Assembly: GCF_004340945.1 (NCBI RefSeq) | Contig: NZ_SLYD01000003.1 | Coordinates: forward strand, 62,001-126,000 | DNA length: 64,000 nt | Source of the DNA: Sphingomonas sp. PP-F2F-A104-K0414 | GTDB taxonomy: Bacteria > Pseudomonadota > Alphaproteobacteria > Sphingomonadales > Sphingomonadaceae | Direction of reading: 5' to 3' | Shown: positions 44,871 through 55,036 of the stretch, piece after piece | Layout of the letters: the number at the start of each line of letters is the position of its first letter | Numbering within the stretch: position 1 is the first letter of the stretch | Program-made: the position numbers and the translations under genes | Notes under the pieces: model-generated | The model's input: only the letters and a program-made list of their open reading frames with translations | What the model was told of the DNA's origin: nothing | Databases searched by the model: none

Positions 44871-47593
44871 TGCGCGGTTACGCCCCCGCAGCCTCGTCGG
44901 CCCAGAAAGTGCGCGAGCATACCACCCCGCCGTCATCCCAGCGAACGCTGGGATCCAGAGTTACGGACGCCGCCGCCCTTGGCTCTGGATCCTGGGTCGA
45001 GCCCAGGATGACGGAGGGGGGGAGAGGGCGCCTCTCGACCAGGTTTGCCCGGCTCGCCTTCGTGCCCGGCCTGTTGCTCGCGTCGTCGGCGCTTGCGCAG
45101 ACGGTCGATCCGGCGGTGCGGAGCATGACGCTCGACGAGAAGGCGGCGCAGTTGCAGAGCGTCGCGCCGGCGATCCCGCGGCTGAACCTGCCCGCGTATG
45201 ATTACTGGAACGAGGGGCTGCACGGGCTCGCGCGCAACGGCGTGGCGACGGTGTTTCCGCAGGCGATCGGCCTCGCCGCGACGTGGGACGAGGCGCTGCT
45301 CAGGCGGGTTGGCGATGTCGTGTCGACCGAGGCGCGCGCGAAGTCGAACGCGCTGCCGACGGGCGATCGCGAACGCTATCAGGGGCTGACGATCTGGTCG
45401 CCCAACATCAACATCTTCCGCGATCCGCGCTGGGGTCGTGGGCAGGAGACGTATGGCGAGGATCCGTATCTGACGGGGCGGCTCGGCGTCGCGTTCATCG
45501 GCGGGTTGCAGGGGCCGGACCTCGCGCACCCGAAGGTCATCGCCACACCCAAGCATCTTGCCGCGCATAGCGGGCCGGAGGCGGGGCGCGACGGGTTCGA
45601 TGTCGATATCTCGCCGCATGATCGCGAGGCGACGTTCCTGCCTGCGTTCCGGCTTGCGCTGACCGAGGGCAAGGCGCTGTCGACGATGTGCGCGTACAAC
45701 GCGATCCACGGCGTGCCGGTTTGCGCGTCGGAGCCGTTGCTGACCGAGACGGTGCGGAAGCAATGGGGCTTCAAGGGGCTGATCGTGTCCGACTGCGATG
45801 CGGTGGGGAATATCTCGAACTACCATTATTATCGGCCCGATACTGCGAGCGGATCGGCGGCGGCGATTGCCGCTGGGATGGATTTCAACTGTGGGAAGAC
45901 CTACGCGGCGCTCGGCGATGCGGTGCGGCGGGGGCTGGTGCCCGAGGCGACGCTCGACGCGAGCCTGACGCGGACGTTCGCGGTGCGGCGGATGCTCGGC
46001 GGCGCGTTCGGGACCACGAGCCCTTGGGACAGGATCAAGCCGACCGAGTTCGACACGCCGGCGCACCGCGCGCTGGCGCTGGAGGCGGCGCGGAAGGCGA
46101 TGGTGCTGGTCCAGAACAACGGCGTGCTGCCGCTGAAACCGTCGGCGAAGATTGCGGTGATCGGGCCGAATGCCGACAGCGTCGACGTACTGGAGGCGAA
46201 TTATCACGGTACCGCCGCGGCGCCGATCACGCCGCTGGCGGCGCTGCGCACATCGTTTGCGGGCGTGCGGTACGCACAAGGGTCGAGCATCGCCGAGGGC
46301 GTACCCGTGCCGGTGCCCGACACAGCGCTGTCGCTGCGCGGCGAGTATTTCCGGGGGAGCGATTTCACCGGCACATCGGTGGTGCGCGCCGACCGGACGA
46401 TCGACTTCGACTGGGACCGCACCGCGCCTGCGCCGGGGATCGATCCTGCCGCGTTCTCGGTGCGCTGGACCGGCACGATCACCGCGCCGGCGGCGGGCGA
46501 GTATGTGTTCCGGCTCGACGTGCCGCGCTGCTTCGACTGCAAGGGGCATGATCCTGCGCGGTTGTGGATCGACGACAAGCCTGTCGCTGACGACGATGGC
46601 AGCGGCAAGAACGTCGAGGCACCGGTCACCCTGACCGCGGGCCCGCATTTGATCCGTGTGGAGCTTGCGCATAGCGGCGAGGATCAGGGGCTGCGTTTGA
46701 CCTGGACTGCGCCGGCCGACGCACAGGTTGGGGAGGCGGTTGCGGCCGCCAAGGATGCCGATGCGATCGTCGCGTTCGTCGGGCTGTCGCCCGCGGTCGA
46801 GGGTGAGGCGTTGCAGATCGAGGTGGCCGGGTTCTCGGGCGGCGATCGGACCGATATCGGGTTGCCTGCCGCGCAGGTGCGGTTGCTCGAAGCCGCCAAG
46901 GCGACGGGCAAGCCGCTGGTCGTCGTGCTGATGACCGGCAGCGCGGTCGCGATGACCTGGGCGAAGGCGCATGCCGATGCGATCCTGGTTGGCTGGTATC
47001 CGGGGCAGGCTGGCGGGCAGGCAATCGCCGATACGCTGGTTGGCAGGAGCAATCCGGGCGGGCGACTGCCGGTGACGTTCTACGCGAAGACGCGCGATCT
47101 GCCCGCGTTCATCGACTACAACATGCGTGAGCGGACGTATCGCTACTTCACGGGCACGCCGCTCTGGGGCTTCGGGCATGGTCTGAGCTATACGCAGTTC
47201 GCTTATGCGGCGCCGAAACCCGCGCGCAGCACGATCGCGGCGGGGGAGAGCTTCACCGTCGAGGTGCCGGTGCGCAATACCGGCAAGGTTGCGGGCGACG
47301 AAGTGGTGCAGGCGTATCTCGTGCCGCCTGAGCCGGCGGTGAAGCCGCGCTTCAACGATCCCGTGCTGCAACGCCAGCTCGTCGGGTTCAGGCGCCAGAC
47401 AGTGAAGCCGGGGCAGACGGCACGCGTGGCATTTACGATCGATCCTCGCGGCATGAGCAGCGTCGATGCGGCGGGAACGCGTCGTGTCGTCCCAGGCGAA
47501 TACCGGCTGCATATCGGCGGCGGCCAGCCCGGCGACGGGCCGGGTGTCGATACCGTCTTCACCGTGACGGGAACGCAGGATTTGCCGAAATGA
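44870..47593 (+). CDS. GH3 beta-glycosidase with PA14 domain, probable beta-xylosidase
   Basis: A 907-aa frame from the coupled ATG (44870, TGATG overlap with the beta-mannosidase stop). Catalytic (beta/alpha)8 domain: [15 protein letters not shown]...[15 protein letters not shown]. The nucleophile is Asp308 in [15 protein letters not shown]14 domain is inserted in the second GH3 domain at about 487-615, then a fibronectin-III C-terminus. Sequence resembles bacterial GH3 xylosidases. Odd feature: residues 21-48 are encoded by a palindromic repeat, so the signal peptide ([19 protein letters not shown]) starts only around residue 58. An ATG at 45008 inside the repeat may be the working start. 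In context a core-beta-1,2-xylosidase is likely. Confidence 0.88.
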   Translation: MRGYAPAASSAQKVREHTTPPSSQRTLGSRVTDAAALGSGSWVEPRMTEGGRGRLSTRFARLAFVPGLLLASSALAQTVDPAVRSMTLDEKAAQLQSVAPAIPRLNLPAYDYWNEGLHGLARNGVATVFPQAIGLAATWDEALLRRVGDVVSTEARAKSNALPTGDRERYQGLTIWSPNINIFRDPRWGRGQETYGEDPYLTGRLGVAFIGGLQGPDLAHPKVIATPKHLAAHSGPEAGRDGFDVDISPHDREATFLPAFRLALTEGKALSTMCAYNAIHGVPVCASEPLLTETVRKQWGFKGLIVSDCDAVGNISNYHYYRPDTASGSAAAIAAGMDFNCGKTYAALGDAVRRGLVPEATLDASLTRTFAVRRMLGGAFGTTSPWDRIKPTEFDTPAHRALALEAARKAMVLVQNNGVLPLKPSAKIAVIGPNADSVDVLEANYHGTAAAPITPLAALRTSFAGVRYAQGSSIAEGVPVPVPDTALSLRGEYFRGSDFTGTSVVRADRTIDFDWDRTAPAPGIDPAAFSVRWTGTITAPAAGEYVFRLDVPRCFDCKGHDPARLWIDDKPVADDDGSGKNVEAPVTLTAGPHLIRVELAHSGEDQGLRLTWTAPADAQVGEAVAAAKDADAIVAFVGLSPAVEGEALQIEVAGFSGGDRTDIGLPAAQVRLLEAAKATGKPLVVVLMTGSAVAMTWAKAHADAILVGWYPGQAGGQAIADTLVGRSNPGGRLPVTFYAKTRDLPAFIDYNMRERTYRYFTGTPLWGFGHGLSYTQFAYAAPKPARSTIAAGESFTVEVPVRNTGKVAGDEVVQAYLVPPEPAVKPRFNDPVLQRQLVGFRRQTVKPGQTARVAFTIDPRGMSSVDAAGTRRVVPGEYRLHIGGGQPGDGPGVDTVFTVTGTQDLPK
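44931..45014. repeat. Family E palindromic element in the GH3 N-terminus
   Basis: CCGTCATCCCAGCGAACGCTGGGATCCAGAG and CTCTGGATCCTGGG-type arms ending ATGACGG, a member of the family also seen at 53469-53549. It is read in frame between the coupled start codon and the signal peptide of the GH3 gene, and its last bases contain an ATG (45008) in the same frame. Confidence 0.85.
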
Positions 47594-49023
47594 TCGACCG
47601 CCGGATGCTTATCGCGGGTGCTGCGGCACTCGGGCTCGCGGGACCGCTGCGGGCGGCCGCGCCGTCGTTCGTCAGCAAGCGTCCGAAGCTTGGCGATCGC
47701 CGCTATACCAGCCGCGCGGTCGAGGCGGAGATCGCGCGCGTGTCGGCGAAGATCGGCGATCCCGAACTCGGCTGGATGTTCGGCAATTGCTATCCGAACA
47801 CGCTCGACACGACGGTGTTCATGGGGAGCGTCGACGGCAAGCCCGACGCGTTCGTCATCACCGGCGACATCGACTGCATGTGGCTGCGCGACAGCTCGGC
47901 GCAGGTCCATCCGTACCTTCCGCTGGCCAAGCGCGATCCGGCGTTGCGGATGCTGTTCCGCGGGCTGATCGCGCGGCAGGCGCGGTGCATCCTGATCGAT
48001 CCGTACGCCAACGCGTTCATGCATGACCCCTCGGCGAAGACCAACCTGAGCTGGTCGCTTGGCGACGACACGGTGATGAAGCCGGGCGTCGGCGAGCGGA
48101 AATGGGAGGTGGATTCGCTCTGCTACCCGATGTGGATCGCGCACGCCTATTGGCAGGCGACCGGCGACACCGTGCCGTTCGACGCGCTGTGGGCGGACGG
48201 TGCGCGCGCATCGATCCGGACGTTCCGCGAACAGCAGCGCAAGGACGGGCCGGGGCCGTATCGCTTCCGCCGCTCGTCGCCGATCGTCGGGGAAAGCATG
48301 CCGCTCGACGGGTTTGGGCCGCCGTCGCGACCGGTCGGCCTGATCCATTGCGGGTTCCGGCCCTCGGACGATGCATGCGTGCTCCCGTTCCTGATCCCAT
48401 CGAACATCTTCGCGGTCCGCGCGCTGCGCCAGTTGGCGGAACTCGCGACGCGCGCCCGGCCCGACGCGGCGCTGGCGGCGGATGCGACCGCGCTGGCGGA
48501 CGAGGTCGAGGCGGCGTTGCGGCTGCACGGCATGACCAGGGGTGCGGACGGCCAGCCGGTCTGGGCGTATGAGGTAGACGGCTATGGCAACGCGATCTTC
48601 ATGGACGACGCCAATGTGCCGAGCCTGTCGGGGCTGGCGTATCTGGGGGCCGTGAAGCCCGACGATCCGCTCTGGCGGCGCACCGCGGCGCGCGCGTGGA
48701 GCAAGGACAACGCGTATTTCTTCACCGGCAAGGCGGCGGAGGGGATCGGCAGTCCGCATACCGGCCTGCGCGAGATCTGGCCGATGTCGATCGTGATGCA
48801 CGCGCTGAACGCACTCGAGACCGGCGACGATGCGACCGTGGCGCGGTCGCTGGCCGCGTTGAAGGCGACGCATGGCGGCACCGGGTTCATGCATGAATCC
48901 TTCAACCAGGACGACGGCGCGAAATTTACCCGCGCCTGGTTCGCCTGGGCCAACGGGCTGTTCGGCGAACTGATCGTCGACATCGCCGGCAAACGTCCCG
49001 CCCTTCTCGGAGTCCGCGCATGA
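47590..49023 (+). CDS. GH125 exo-alpha-1,6-mannosidase
   Basis: A 477-aa exported enzyme with an N-terminal RR-containing signal ([22 protein letters not shown]), possibly Tat-dependent. GH125 (formerly DUF1237) signatures: [54 protein letters not shown] and [18 protein letters not shown], plus [15 protein letters not shown]. The family cleaves terminal alpha-1,6-mannose, as on the N-glycan core. It overlaps both GH3 (ATGA) and GH92 (ATGA). Confidence 0.93.
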   Translation: MIDRRMLIAGAAALGLAGPLRAAAPSFVSKRPKLGDRRYTSRAVEAEIARVSAKIGDPELGWMFGNCYPNTLDTTVFMGSVDGKPDAFVITGDIDCMWLRDSSAQVHPYLPLAKRDPALRMLFRGLIARQARCILIDPYANAFMHDPSAKTNLSWSLGDDTVMKPGVGERKWEVDSLCYPMWIAHAYWQATGDTVPFDALWADGARASIRTFREQQRKDGPGPYRFRRSSPIVGESMPLDGFGPPSRPVGLIHCGFRPSDDACVLPFLIPSNIFAVRALRQLAELATRARPDAALAADATALADEVEAALRLHGMTRGADGQPVWAYEVDGYGNAIFMDDANVPSLSGLAYLGAVKPDDPLWRRTAARAWSKDNAYFFTGKAAEGIGSPHTGLREIWPMSIVMHALNALETGDDATVARSLAALKATHGGTGFMHESFNQDDGAKFTRAWFAWANGLFGELIVDIAGKRPALLGVRA

Positions 49024-51329
49024 TCTCCCGCCGTATGCTCCTCGCCGGTAGCGGTGCGCTCGCGTTGACCGCGCGCACGACCTTCGCCGCCACTCCTCGC
49101 ACGACCACCGCGCCCGATCTGTTCGTCGGGACCGGCGGCCACGGCCACACCTATCCGGGGGCGACGCTCCCATTCGGGATGGTGCAGCTCAGCCCCGATA
49201 CCGATGTCGAGCGCTGGGATGCGTGCTCGGGCTATCACCGCACCGATACGTCGATCATCGGGTTCAGTCACACGCATCTGTCGGGCACCGGGATCGGCGA
49301 CATGCTCGACGTGCTGGTGGTGCCAACGCGCGGTCCGGTCCAGCTGACTCCCGGCACGCTCGAAGATCCCGGTGCGGGCTATCGCCAGCGGTTTTCCGAT
49401 GAGCATGCGGAGCCCGGTTACTACCGTGTGGCGCTGGAAACGGGTGTCCGCGCGGAGCTCACCGTGACCGAGCGGACGGGCATTCAGCGCCATGTCTTCC
49501 CGCGCGGTGCGGGGCATGTCCTGATCGATATGTCGCACCTGATCCTCGACGAGTCCGACCGGGGCGTGCTGATCGACGAGGCGTCGCTGGCGATCGACGA
49601 CAGCGGTACGCTGACCGGCAGCCGCCGCGTGTTCCGCTGGGCCAAGGGGCGCCGCATTCACTTCGCGATGCAGGTGTCGCGCAAGCCCGACCGCATCGTC
49701 TTCTACGGCGATGGCGACGTCGCGCAGGCGGACGGCGCACGCGGCGTCGCGGGCAAGCGGGTGAAGGCGGTACTGCACTATGACGACGCCGGTGCCGCGC
49801 CGATCATGATCCGCACCGGCATCTCCGGGGTCGACGTCGCCGGCGCGCGCGCGAACCTCGCCGCCGAGGCCCGGCACTGGGACTTCGACCGGTACCATGC
49901 GCAGGCCGCCAAGCGCTGGGCCCCGGCGCTCTCCGCGGTCACCGTCGAGGGCGGGACGCCCGCGCAGCGCACGATCATGGCGAGCGCGCTGTACCATGCG
50001 CAGCTTGCGCCGACCCTGTTCTCCGATGTCGACGGGCGGTATCTCGGCCTCGACAAACAGGTCCACAGGCTGTCGGGCAAGGATCGCGCGTACAGCACCT
50101 ATTCGATGTGGGACACGTACCGGGCGCTGCATCCGCTGCTGACGCTGATCGAGCCCAAGCGGACCGCCGAGCTGGTCGGCGATCTGATCCGCCAGACGCA
50201 GCAAAGCCGCTATGGCCCGCCCGTCTGGCCGCTCCAGGGGATCGAGACCGGGTGCATGATCGGCTGGCATTCGGTGTCGGTGATGGCCGAGGCCCGCGCG
50301 AAGGGCGTGCGCGCCGATTATGCGGCGGCGTGGCCGAACGTCCGTCGTCGTTCGTTCGATTTCACGATGCCGGATCTCGACAACAGCCTCGGGATCGAAC
50401 CCTATGATACGATCGGCTATGTTCCCGCCGACAAGGTGTTCGAGGGGGTCTCGCGTACGCTCGAATATGCGTATGATGATTACGCCTCGGCGCACCTGGC
50501 CGATGCGGCGGGAGCGACCGCCGATGCCGCACGACTGCGCAAGCGCAGCGGCAATTGGCGGAACGTGTTCGACAGCACGATCAACTTCGCACGACCCAAG
50601 CGCGAAGACGGGACATGGATCGAACCTTACGATCCCGTCGCGCTCGGCCATTCCGCGACGTGGCGTGACTATACCGAGAGCAATAGCTGGCAGGCGACGT
50701 TCCTCAACCAGCACGACGTCTACGGCCTGATCGCGGCGATGGGCGGCGATGCGAAGTTCGAGGCCAAGCTCGACGCGTTGTTCACCGCGTCGTCGGTTCT
50801 GCCGAAGGATGCGCCGCCCGACATCAGCGGGCTGGTCGGGCAGTATGCCCACGGCAACGAGCCGAGCCATCACGTCGCGTATATGTACGCGTATTGCGGT
50901 GCGGCGTGGAAGACGCAGGCCATGGTCCGGCGGCTGCTGACCGAGATGTACAAGGACGCGCCCGACGGTATCATCGGCAACGACGATTGCGGGCAGATGA
51001 GCGCGTGGTTCGTCCTGAGCGCGCTCGGGCTGTACCCGGTCGATCCGGTGAGCGCGAACTATGTGCTGGGCTCGCCGCTGTTCGATCGGGCCGAGATGCG
51101 CGTCGGCAACGGCAGGACGCTGGTCGTCGAGGCACGCGGCAATGCGCCCGACCGCCCGTACGTCCAGTCGGTGACGTGGAACCGCAAGCCGTGGACGAAG
51201 AGCTGGATCGCACATGCCGATATCGTCCGCGGCGGGCGGCTCGTGTTCGAGATGAGCGACAAGCCCAACCGTAATTTTGGCCGCGCGACTGCCGATCGGC
51301 CGCCAGCAACCACCGGAGTTTCGCGATGA
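49020..51329 (+). CDS. GH92 alpha-mannosidase
   Basis: A 769-aa calcium-dependent exo-alpha-mannosidase. After a signal peptide containing RR ([17 protein letters not shown]), the N-terminal beta-sandwich starts [29 protein letters not shown]. The (alpha/alpha)6 domain has [53 protein letters not shown] (metal-binding) and [15 protein letters not shown], the family signature. GH92 enzymes act on alpha-1,2-, 1,3- or 1,4-linked mannose; which one here is unknown. Complements GH125 for full alpha-mannose removal. Overlaps both neighbours. Confidence 0.93.
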   Translation: MISRRMLLAGSGALALTARTTFAATPRTTTAPDLFVGTGGHGHTYPGATLPFGMVQLSPDTDVERWDACSGYHRTDTSIIGFSHTHLSGTGIGDMLDVLVVPTRGPVQLTPGTLEDPGAGYRQRFSDEHAEPGYYRVALETGVRAELTVTERTGIQRHVFPRGAGHVLIDMSHLILDESDRGVLIDEASLAIDDSGTLTGSRRVFRWAKGRRIHFAMQVSRKPDRIVFYGDGDVAQADGARGVAGKRVKAVLHYDDAGAAPIMIRTGISGVDVAGARANLAAEARHWDFDRYHAQAAKRWAPALSAVTVEGGTPAQRTIMASALYHAQLAPTLFSDVDGRYLGLDKQVHRLSGKDRAYSTYSMWDTYRALHPLLTLIEPKRTAELVGDLIRQTQQSRYGPPVWPLQGIETGCMIGWHSVSVMAEARAKGVRADYAAAWPNVRRRSFDFTMPDLDNSLGIEPYDTIGYVPADKVFEGVSRTLEYAYDDYASAHLADAAGATADAARLRKRSGNWRNVFDSTINFARPKREDGTWIEPYDPVALGHSATWRDYTESNSWQATFLNQHDVYGLIAAMGGDAKFEAKLDALFTASSVLPKDAPPDISGLVGQYAHGNEPSHHVAYMYAYCGAAWKTQAMVRRLLTEMYKDAPDGIIGNDDCGQMSAWFVLSALGLYPVDPVSANYVLGSPLFDRAEMRVGNGRTLVVEARGNAPDRPYVQSVTWNRKPWTKSWIAHADIVRGGRLVFEMSDKPNRNFGRATADRPPATTGVSR

Positions 51330-53317
51330 CCTTCGACTTGAACCGCCGCGCGTTGATCGCCGGTACGCTCGCTACCGCCGCGGCAGGCCGCGTGAACGCC
51401 GCCGGCCCGGTCGGTGCACCCGCCCCGTGGGGCGCGACGCCCAGCGTCCGCCAGCTCGCTTGGCACAAACGCGAGCGCTACGGCTTCGTCCACTTCACGC
51501 TGAACACCTGGACCGACAAGGAATGGGGCTATGGCGACGAAGACCCCAAGCTGTTCGACCCGACCGCGTTCGACCCGGATCAAATCGTCGCGGCGGCGAA
51601 AAGCGCCGGGCTGACCGGGCTCGTCCTGACCGCCAAGCATCATGACGGCTTCTGCCTCTGGCCGACCAAACTCACTGAGCATTGCATTCGCAACAGCCCG
51701 TACAAGGGCGGCAAGGGCGATATCGTCCGCGAACTGGGCGATGCGTGCCGACGTGGCGGGATATCCTACGGGCTGTATCTGTCGCCGTGGGACCGCAATC
51801 GCGCCGACTACGGCACGCCTGCGTACGTCGAGTATTTCCGTGCGCAGCTGACCGATCTCTGTACCAATTACGGCGAGCTGTTCGAAGTGTGGTTCGACGG
51901 CGCGAACGGCGGCGACGGCTATTATGGCGGCGCGCGCGAGGCGCGGAAGATCGATGCGCCGAAATATTACAACTGGCCGTCGATCATCGCATTGGTCCAC
52001 AAATTGCAGCCGATGGCGTGCACCTTCGATCCGCTCGGCGCGGATATCCGTTGGGTCGGCAACGAGGACGGCCACGCGGGCGATCCGTGCTGGCCGACGA
52101 TGCCGAACCATCCGTATGTCCAGTCGGAGGGCAATTCGGGCGTGCGCGGTGCGCCGCTCTGGTGGCCGGCGGAGACGAATACGTCGATCCGTCCGGGCTG
52201 GTTCTATCATGCCGACGAGGACCTCCAGGTGAAGTCGCCGCAGCGGCTGATGCAGTTCCACGACGAGTCGGTCGGGCGCGGCACCAACATGATGCTCAAC
52301 CTGCCGCCCGATCGCCGTGGGCTGATCGCGGAACCCGATCTCGCGTCGCTGAAATCGTTCGGGGACGCGTTGCGTAGCAGCTTCAGGACCGATCTGGCGA
52401 AGGGTGCGGTGGCGAGCGGACCGTCGCGCGGGGCGAGGTTTGCGCCGGCCAATGTGCTCGACGGCAATCCCGAGACATATTGGAGTACGCCGGACGCGGT
52501 GAAAACGCCGTCGCTGGTGCTCGACCTGCCGCCGGGGCGCCGCTTCGACCTGATCCGGATCCGCGAGGCGCTGGCGCTCGGCGTGCGCGTCACCAAGTTT
52601 GCGATCGACGTGGCCGATTCGAAGGGCGCTTGGCGCGAGGTCGCGGTGCACGAGTGCATCGGCGCGCAGCGGATCATCCGCCTGCCCGAGCCGGTGACCG
52701 CGCGACGCGTGCGGTTGCGGATCGTCGAGGCACCGGCGAGCCCTGCGATCACCGAGCTTTCGCTGTTCCTGAGTGTGGCGCCGGTCGCGGTTGCAGCATC
52801 GCAGGCGGCGGGGAACAAGATCGTCGCCAAGTCCGGGTGGACGATCGTCAGCGCGATCCAGCACAGTCTGGCGATGAAGGCGGGCAAGCCGGATTTCGCG
52901 GGCGAGATGTCGCTGGCCGGGGTGGTCAAACCGGGGCTGCCGGGTGCGGAGGCGGTGCTCGACGACGATCTCGCGACCGTCTGGACGACGCCTGCGCCGA
53001 CGCCGACGAGTGTGGTGATGCTGATGATCGACATGGGCAAGGCGGAGCAGGTCGCCGGGTTCAGCCTGACGCCGACCCGTCAGGCGTTGCCCGATGCCGG
53101 CCCGCCGGGGCGCTACCGCGTCGAGACGAGCGAGGACGGCAAGACCTGGACGCCGGCGGGCGAGGGCGAGTTCGGCAACATCGCCTATGCGCGGGCGACA
53201 CAGCGCATCACCTTCGCGAAGGCGCGATCGGCGCGGTACCTGATGCTCGGCTTCACCACCGTCGCGACCGCGCAGCCGAAGATGGCGATCGCCGGCATCG
53301 GCGCGTTCCGGCCTTAG
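51326..53317 (+). CDS. GH29 alpha-L-fucosidase with two discoidin-type domains
   Basis: A 663-aa exported enzyme with RR-containing signal (FDLNRRALIAGTLATAAA). The TIM barrel carries TGLVLTAKHHDGFCLWPTK and the nucleophile Asp191 in FEVWFDGANGGDGYYGG. The latter is the pattern of the GH29-B subgroup, which prefers alpha-1,3/1,4-linked fucose. Two C-terminal F5/8-type (CBM32-like) domains follow: one around residues 370-490 (VLDGNPETYWSTPDA), the second from about 500 (AVLDDDLATVWTTP). Acts as last gene of the operon; afterward come two palindromic elements. Confidence 0.92.
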   Translation: MTFDLNRRALIAGTLATAAAGRVNAAGPVGAPAPWGATPSVRQLAWHKRERYGFVHFTLNTWTDKEWGYGDEDPKLFDPTAFDPDQIVAAAKSAGLTGLVLTAKHHDGFCLWPTKLTEHCIRNSPYKGGKGDIVRELGDACRRGGISYGLYLSPWDRNRADYGTPAYVEYFRAQLTDLCTNYGELFEVWFDGANGGDGYYGGAREARKIDAPKYYNWPSIIALVHKLQPMACTFDPLGADIRWVGNEDGHAGDPCWPTMPNHPYVQSEGNSGVRGAPLWWPAETNTSIRPGWFYHADEDLQVKSPQRLMQFHDESVGRGTNMMLNLPPDRRGLIAEPDLASLKSFGDALRSSFRTDLAKGAVASGPSRGARFAPANVLDGNPETYWSTPDAVKTPSLVLDLPPGRRFDLIRIREALALGVRVTKFAIDVADSKGAWREVAVHECIGAQRIIRLPEPVTARRVRLRIVEAPASPAITELSLFLSVAPVAVAASQAAGNKIVAKSGWTIVSAIQHSLAMKAGKPDFAGEMSLAGVVKPGLPGAEAVLDDDLATVWTTPAPTPTSVVMLMIDMGKAEQVAGFSLTPTRQALPDAGPPGRYRVETSEDGKTWTPAGEGEFGNIAYARATQRITFAKARSARYLMLGFTTVATAQPKMAIAGIGAFRP

Positions 53318-53344
53318 GGCAGGGGCAGACGGCCACCCAGATCC

Positions 53345-53441
53345 CCGTCACCCCAGACTTGTTTCGGGGTCCACCGCTCCGCAAACTCGACAGGCTTGAC
53401 CCAGCGGAACGGTGGATGCCGGAACAAGCCCGGCATGACGG
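53345..53441. repeat. Intergenic palindromic element, family D
   Basis: CCGTCACCCCAGACTTGTTTCGGGG and GGATGCCGGAACAAGCCCGGCATGACGG, the same terminal hairpins as the copy at 4231-4332. It follows the last gene of the glycosidase operon. Confidence 0.8.
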
Positions 53442-53468
53442 AGGCATAGGGCGGTTTCTCTCAACCCA

Positions 53469-53549
53469 GTCATCCTGACGAAAGTCAGGATCCAGAGTAC
53501 GGGCCGGCACGCGTGTGGCTCTGGGTCCTGACTTTCGTCAGGATGACGG
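53469..53549. repeat. Intergenic palindromic element, family E
   Basis: GTCATCCTGACGAAAGTCAGGATCCAGAG and CTCTGGGTCCTGACTTTCGTCAGGATGAC are inverted arms. Same family as 44931-45014. The whole 53318-53641 stretch contains only these two repeats and no gene. Confidence 0.85.
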
Positions 53550-53641
53550 AAGTCGCAGAGGACAGGCCTTTTGGCACCGGGGCTGGGCTAGCTGGTCTGG
53601 ATCGGGCATGGTTTCCCGCGACAACATGGGTGAGCGTACAG

Positions 53642-55036
53642 ATGGACCAATCAGCTACCATGCCGCGGATAGCGGGGCCCGAGGATCATGTGGTGGTCGT
53701 CGGCGGCGGCTTTTCCGGCGCGTTGTTCGCGGTCAACCTGGTGCGGCACGAAGGCCCGCGCGTGACGCTGATCGAGCGGCGCGATCCGCAGCTCGCGCGT
53801 GGCGTCGCCTACAGCGCGGCGCATCCGGATCACCTGCTCAACGTCCGCGCGGGCAACATGAGCGCGCTGCCCGACGATCCCGATCACTTCGTTCGTTGGC
53901 TGGAGTCGCATGGGAAGGGCGACCGCAAGACCTTTGTCCCGCGCACCACCTACGGCGCGTATCTGCGCGAATTGCTCGATGCGGCGATCGCGGGATCGGA
54001 CGGCCGGCTGGTGCATGTCGAGGGCGAGGTCTGCGCGATCGATCCGGTCGAAGGCGATGGCGTCACGCTGACGATGGCGGACGGACGCAAGATCGCTGCC
54101 GATACGGCAGTGCTCGCGCTTGGCAACCTGCCACCGCATACGCCGCCCGGGCTCAAGCCGGATGCTTTGCCGACCGGCGTGTATTACGCGGATCCCTGGG
54201 CTGCGAACCTCGCCGAGGGGCTGGGTGCGGACGATACCGTCGTGCTGGTCGGGACCGGGCTGACCGCGATCGATGCGGCGCTGCTGCTCGATGCGCAGGG
54301 GTTTGCTGGCCACATCCTGGCGATGTCACGTCGTGGGTTGTCACCGCGCCGCCATGTCGATGGCGCGCCTGCGCACCGCGGCGTTTCGGATAAACCGCAG
54401 GGCGGGCTGACCGACCTCGTCCGCCATGTTCGTTCGCGGACCGAGGAGGGCGGCTGGCGCACTGCGGTCGACGAATTGCGGCCAGTGACGCAGATGCTGT
54501 GGTCGGCGGCGTCGCAGGAATTGCGCGGGCGTTTCCTGCGGCATCTGCGGCCCTATTGGGATGTCCACCGCCACCGCCTCGCGCCCGCTGTCGCCGATCG
54601 CGTCGAGGCACTCGTCGCGAGCGGGCGACTGACCTTCGCAGCGGGCAAGATCGTCTCCGCCGAAGCCGACGGGGCGCAGGCAAATCTGACGTGGCGACCG
54701 CGCGGCGAGACCGATCCGGTCGTCACGCGGGCCGCGCGGATCGTCAATTGCACGGGGCCGCAGGGCGATCTGTTGCGCTCCGAGGAGCCGCTCGTGAAGC
54801 ATCTGCTCGCGGCCGGTGCGATCCGGCCCGATCCGTTGCGGCTCGGCGTCGACGTCGATGCTCAGTCGCGGGCGATCCGCGCTGACGGCACGCCCGACGA
54901 CCGCATCCACTGTATCGGGCCGATGACCCGCGGCGGGCTGTGGGAGGTCGTCGCGGTGCCCGATATCCGCGTCCAGAGCTGGGATCTCGCGCGCCGCCTG
55001 TCCAACGCGCAATGGGTTGGCGGCGAAGGGCTTTGA
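53642..55036 (+). CDS. FAD/NAD(P)-binding protein
   Basis: A 464-aa flavoprotein of the NAD_binding_9-type group. The Rossmann start is HVVVVGGGFSGALFAVNLV (GxGxxG-type FAD site), and a second nucleotide site is VVLVGTGLTAIDAALLLDAQG. It carries TTYGAYLRELLDAA, and C-terminal FAD contacts in RIVNCTGPQGDLL and DDRIHCIGPMTRGG. Relatives are seen beside diverse metabolic genes and are poorly characterised; the reaction is not known. The start is ATG 53642; ATG at 53660 is also possible. Longer upstream readings run through a palindrome and are rejected. Its stop overlaps the nhaA start (TTGA). Confidence 0.8.
   Translation: MDQSATMPRIAGPEDHVVVVGGGFSGALFAVNLVRHEGPRVTLIERRDPQLARGVAYSAAHPDHLLNVRAGNMSALPDDPDHFVRWLESHGKGDRKTFVPRTTYGAYLRELLDAAIAGSDGRLVHVEGEVCAIDPVEGDGVTLTMADGRKIAADTAVLALGNLPPHTPPGLKPDALPTGVYYADPWAANLAEGLGADDTVVLVGTGLTAIDAALLLDAQGFAGHILAMSRRGLSPRRHVDGAPAHRGVSDKPQGGLTDLVRHVRSRTEEGGWRTAVDELRPVTQMLWSAASQELRGRFLRHLRPYWDVHRHRLAPAVADRVEALVASGRLTFAAGKIVSAEADGAQANLTWRPRGETDPVVTRAARIVNCTGPQGDLLRSEEPLVKHLLAAGAIRPDPLRLGVDVDAQSRAIRADGTPDDRIHCIGPMTRGGLWEVVAVPDIRVQSWDLARRLSNAQWVGGEGL

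Noticed and set aside
44933..47512. Reverse-strand long frame opposite GH3, and similar frames opposite GH92, GH2 and kdpA
   Set aside because: All are compositional shadows with no domains; the forward genes have intact catalytic motifs.
53513..53641. Extended start of the FAD/NAD(P)-binding protein
   Set aside because: It runs out of a family E palindrome; the conserved Rossmann start lies soon after ATG 53642.
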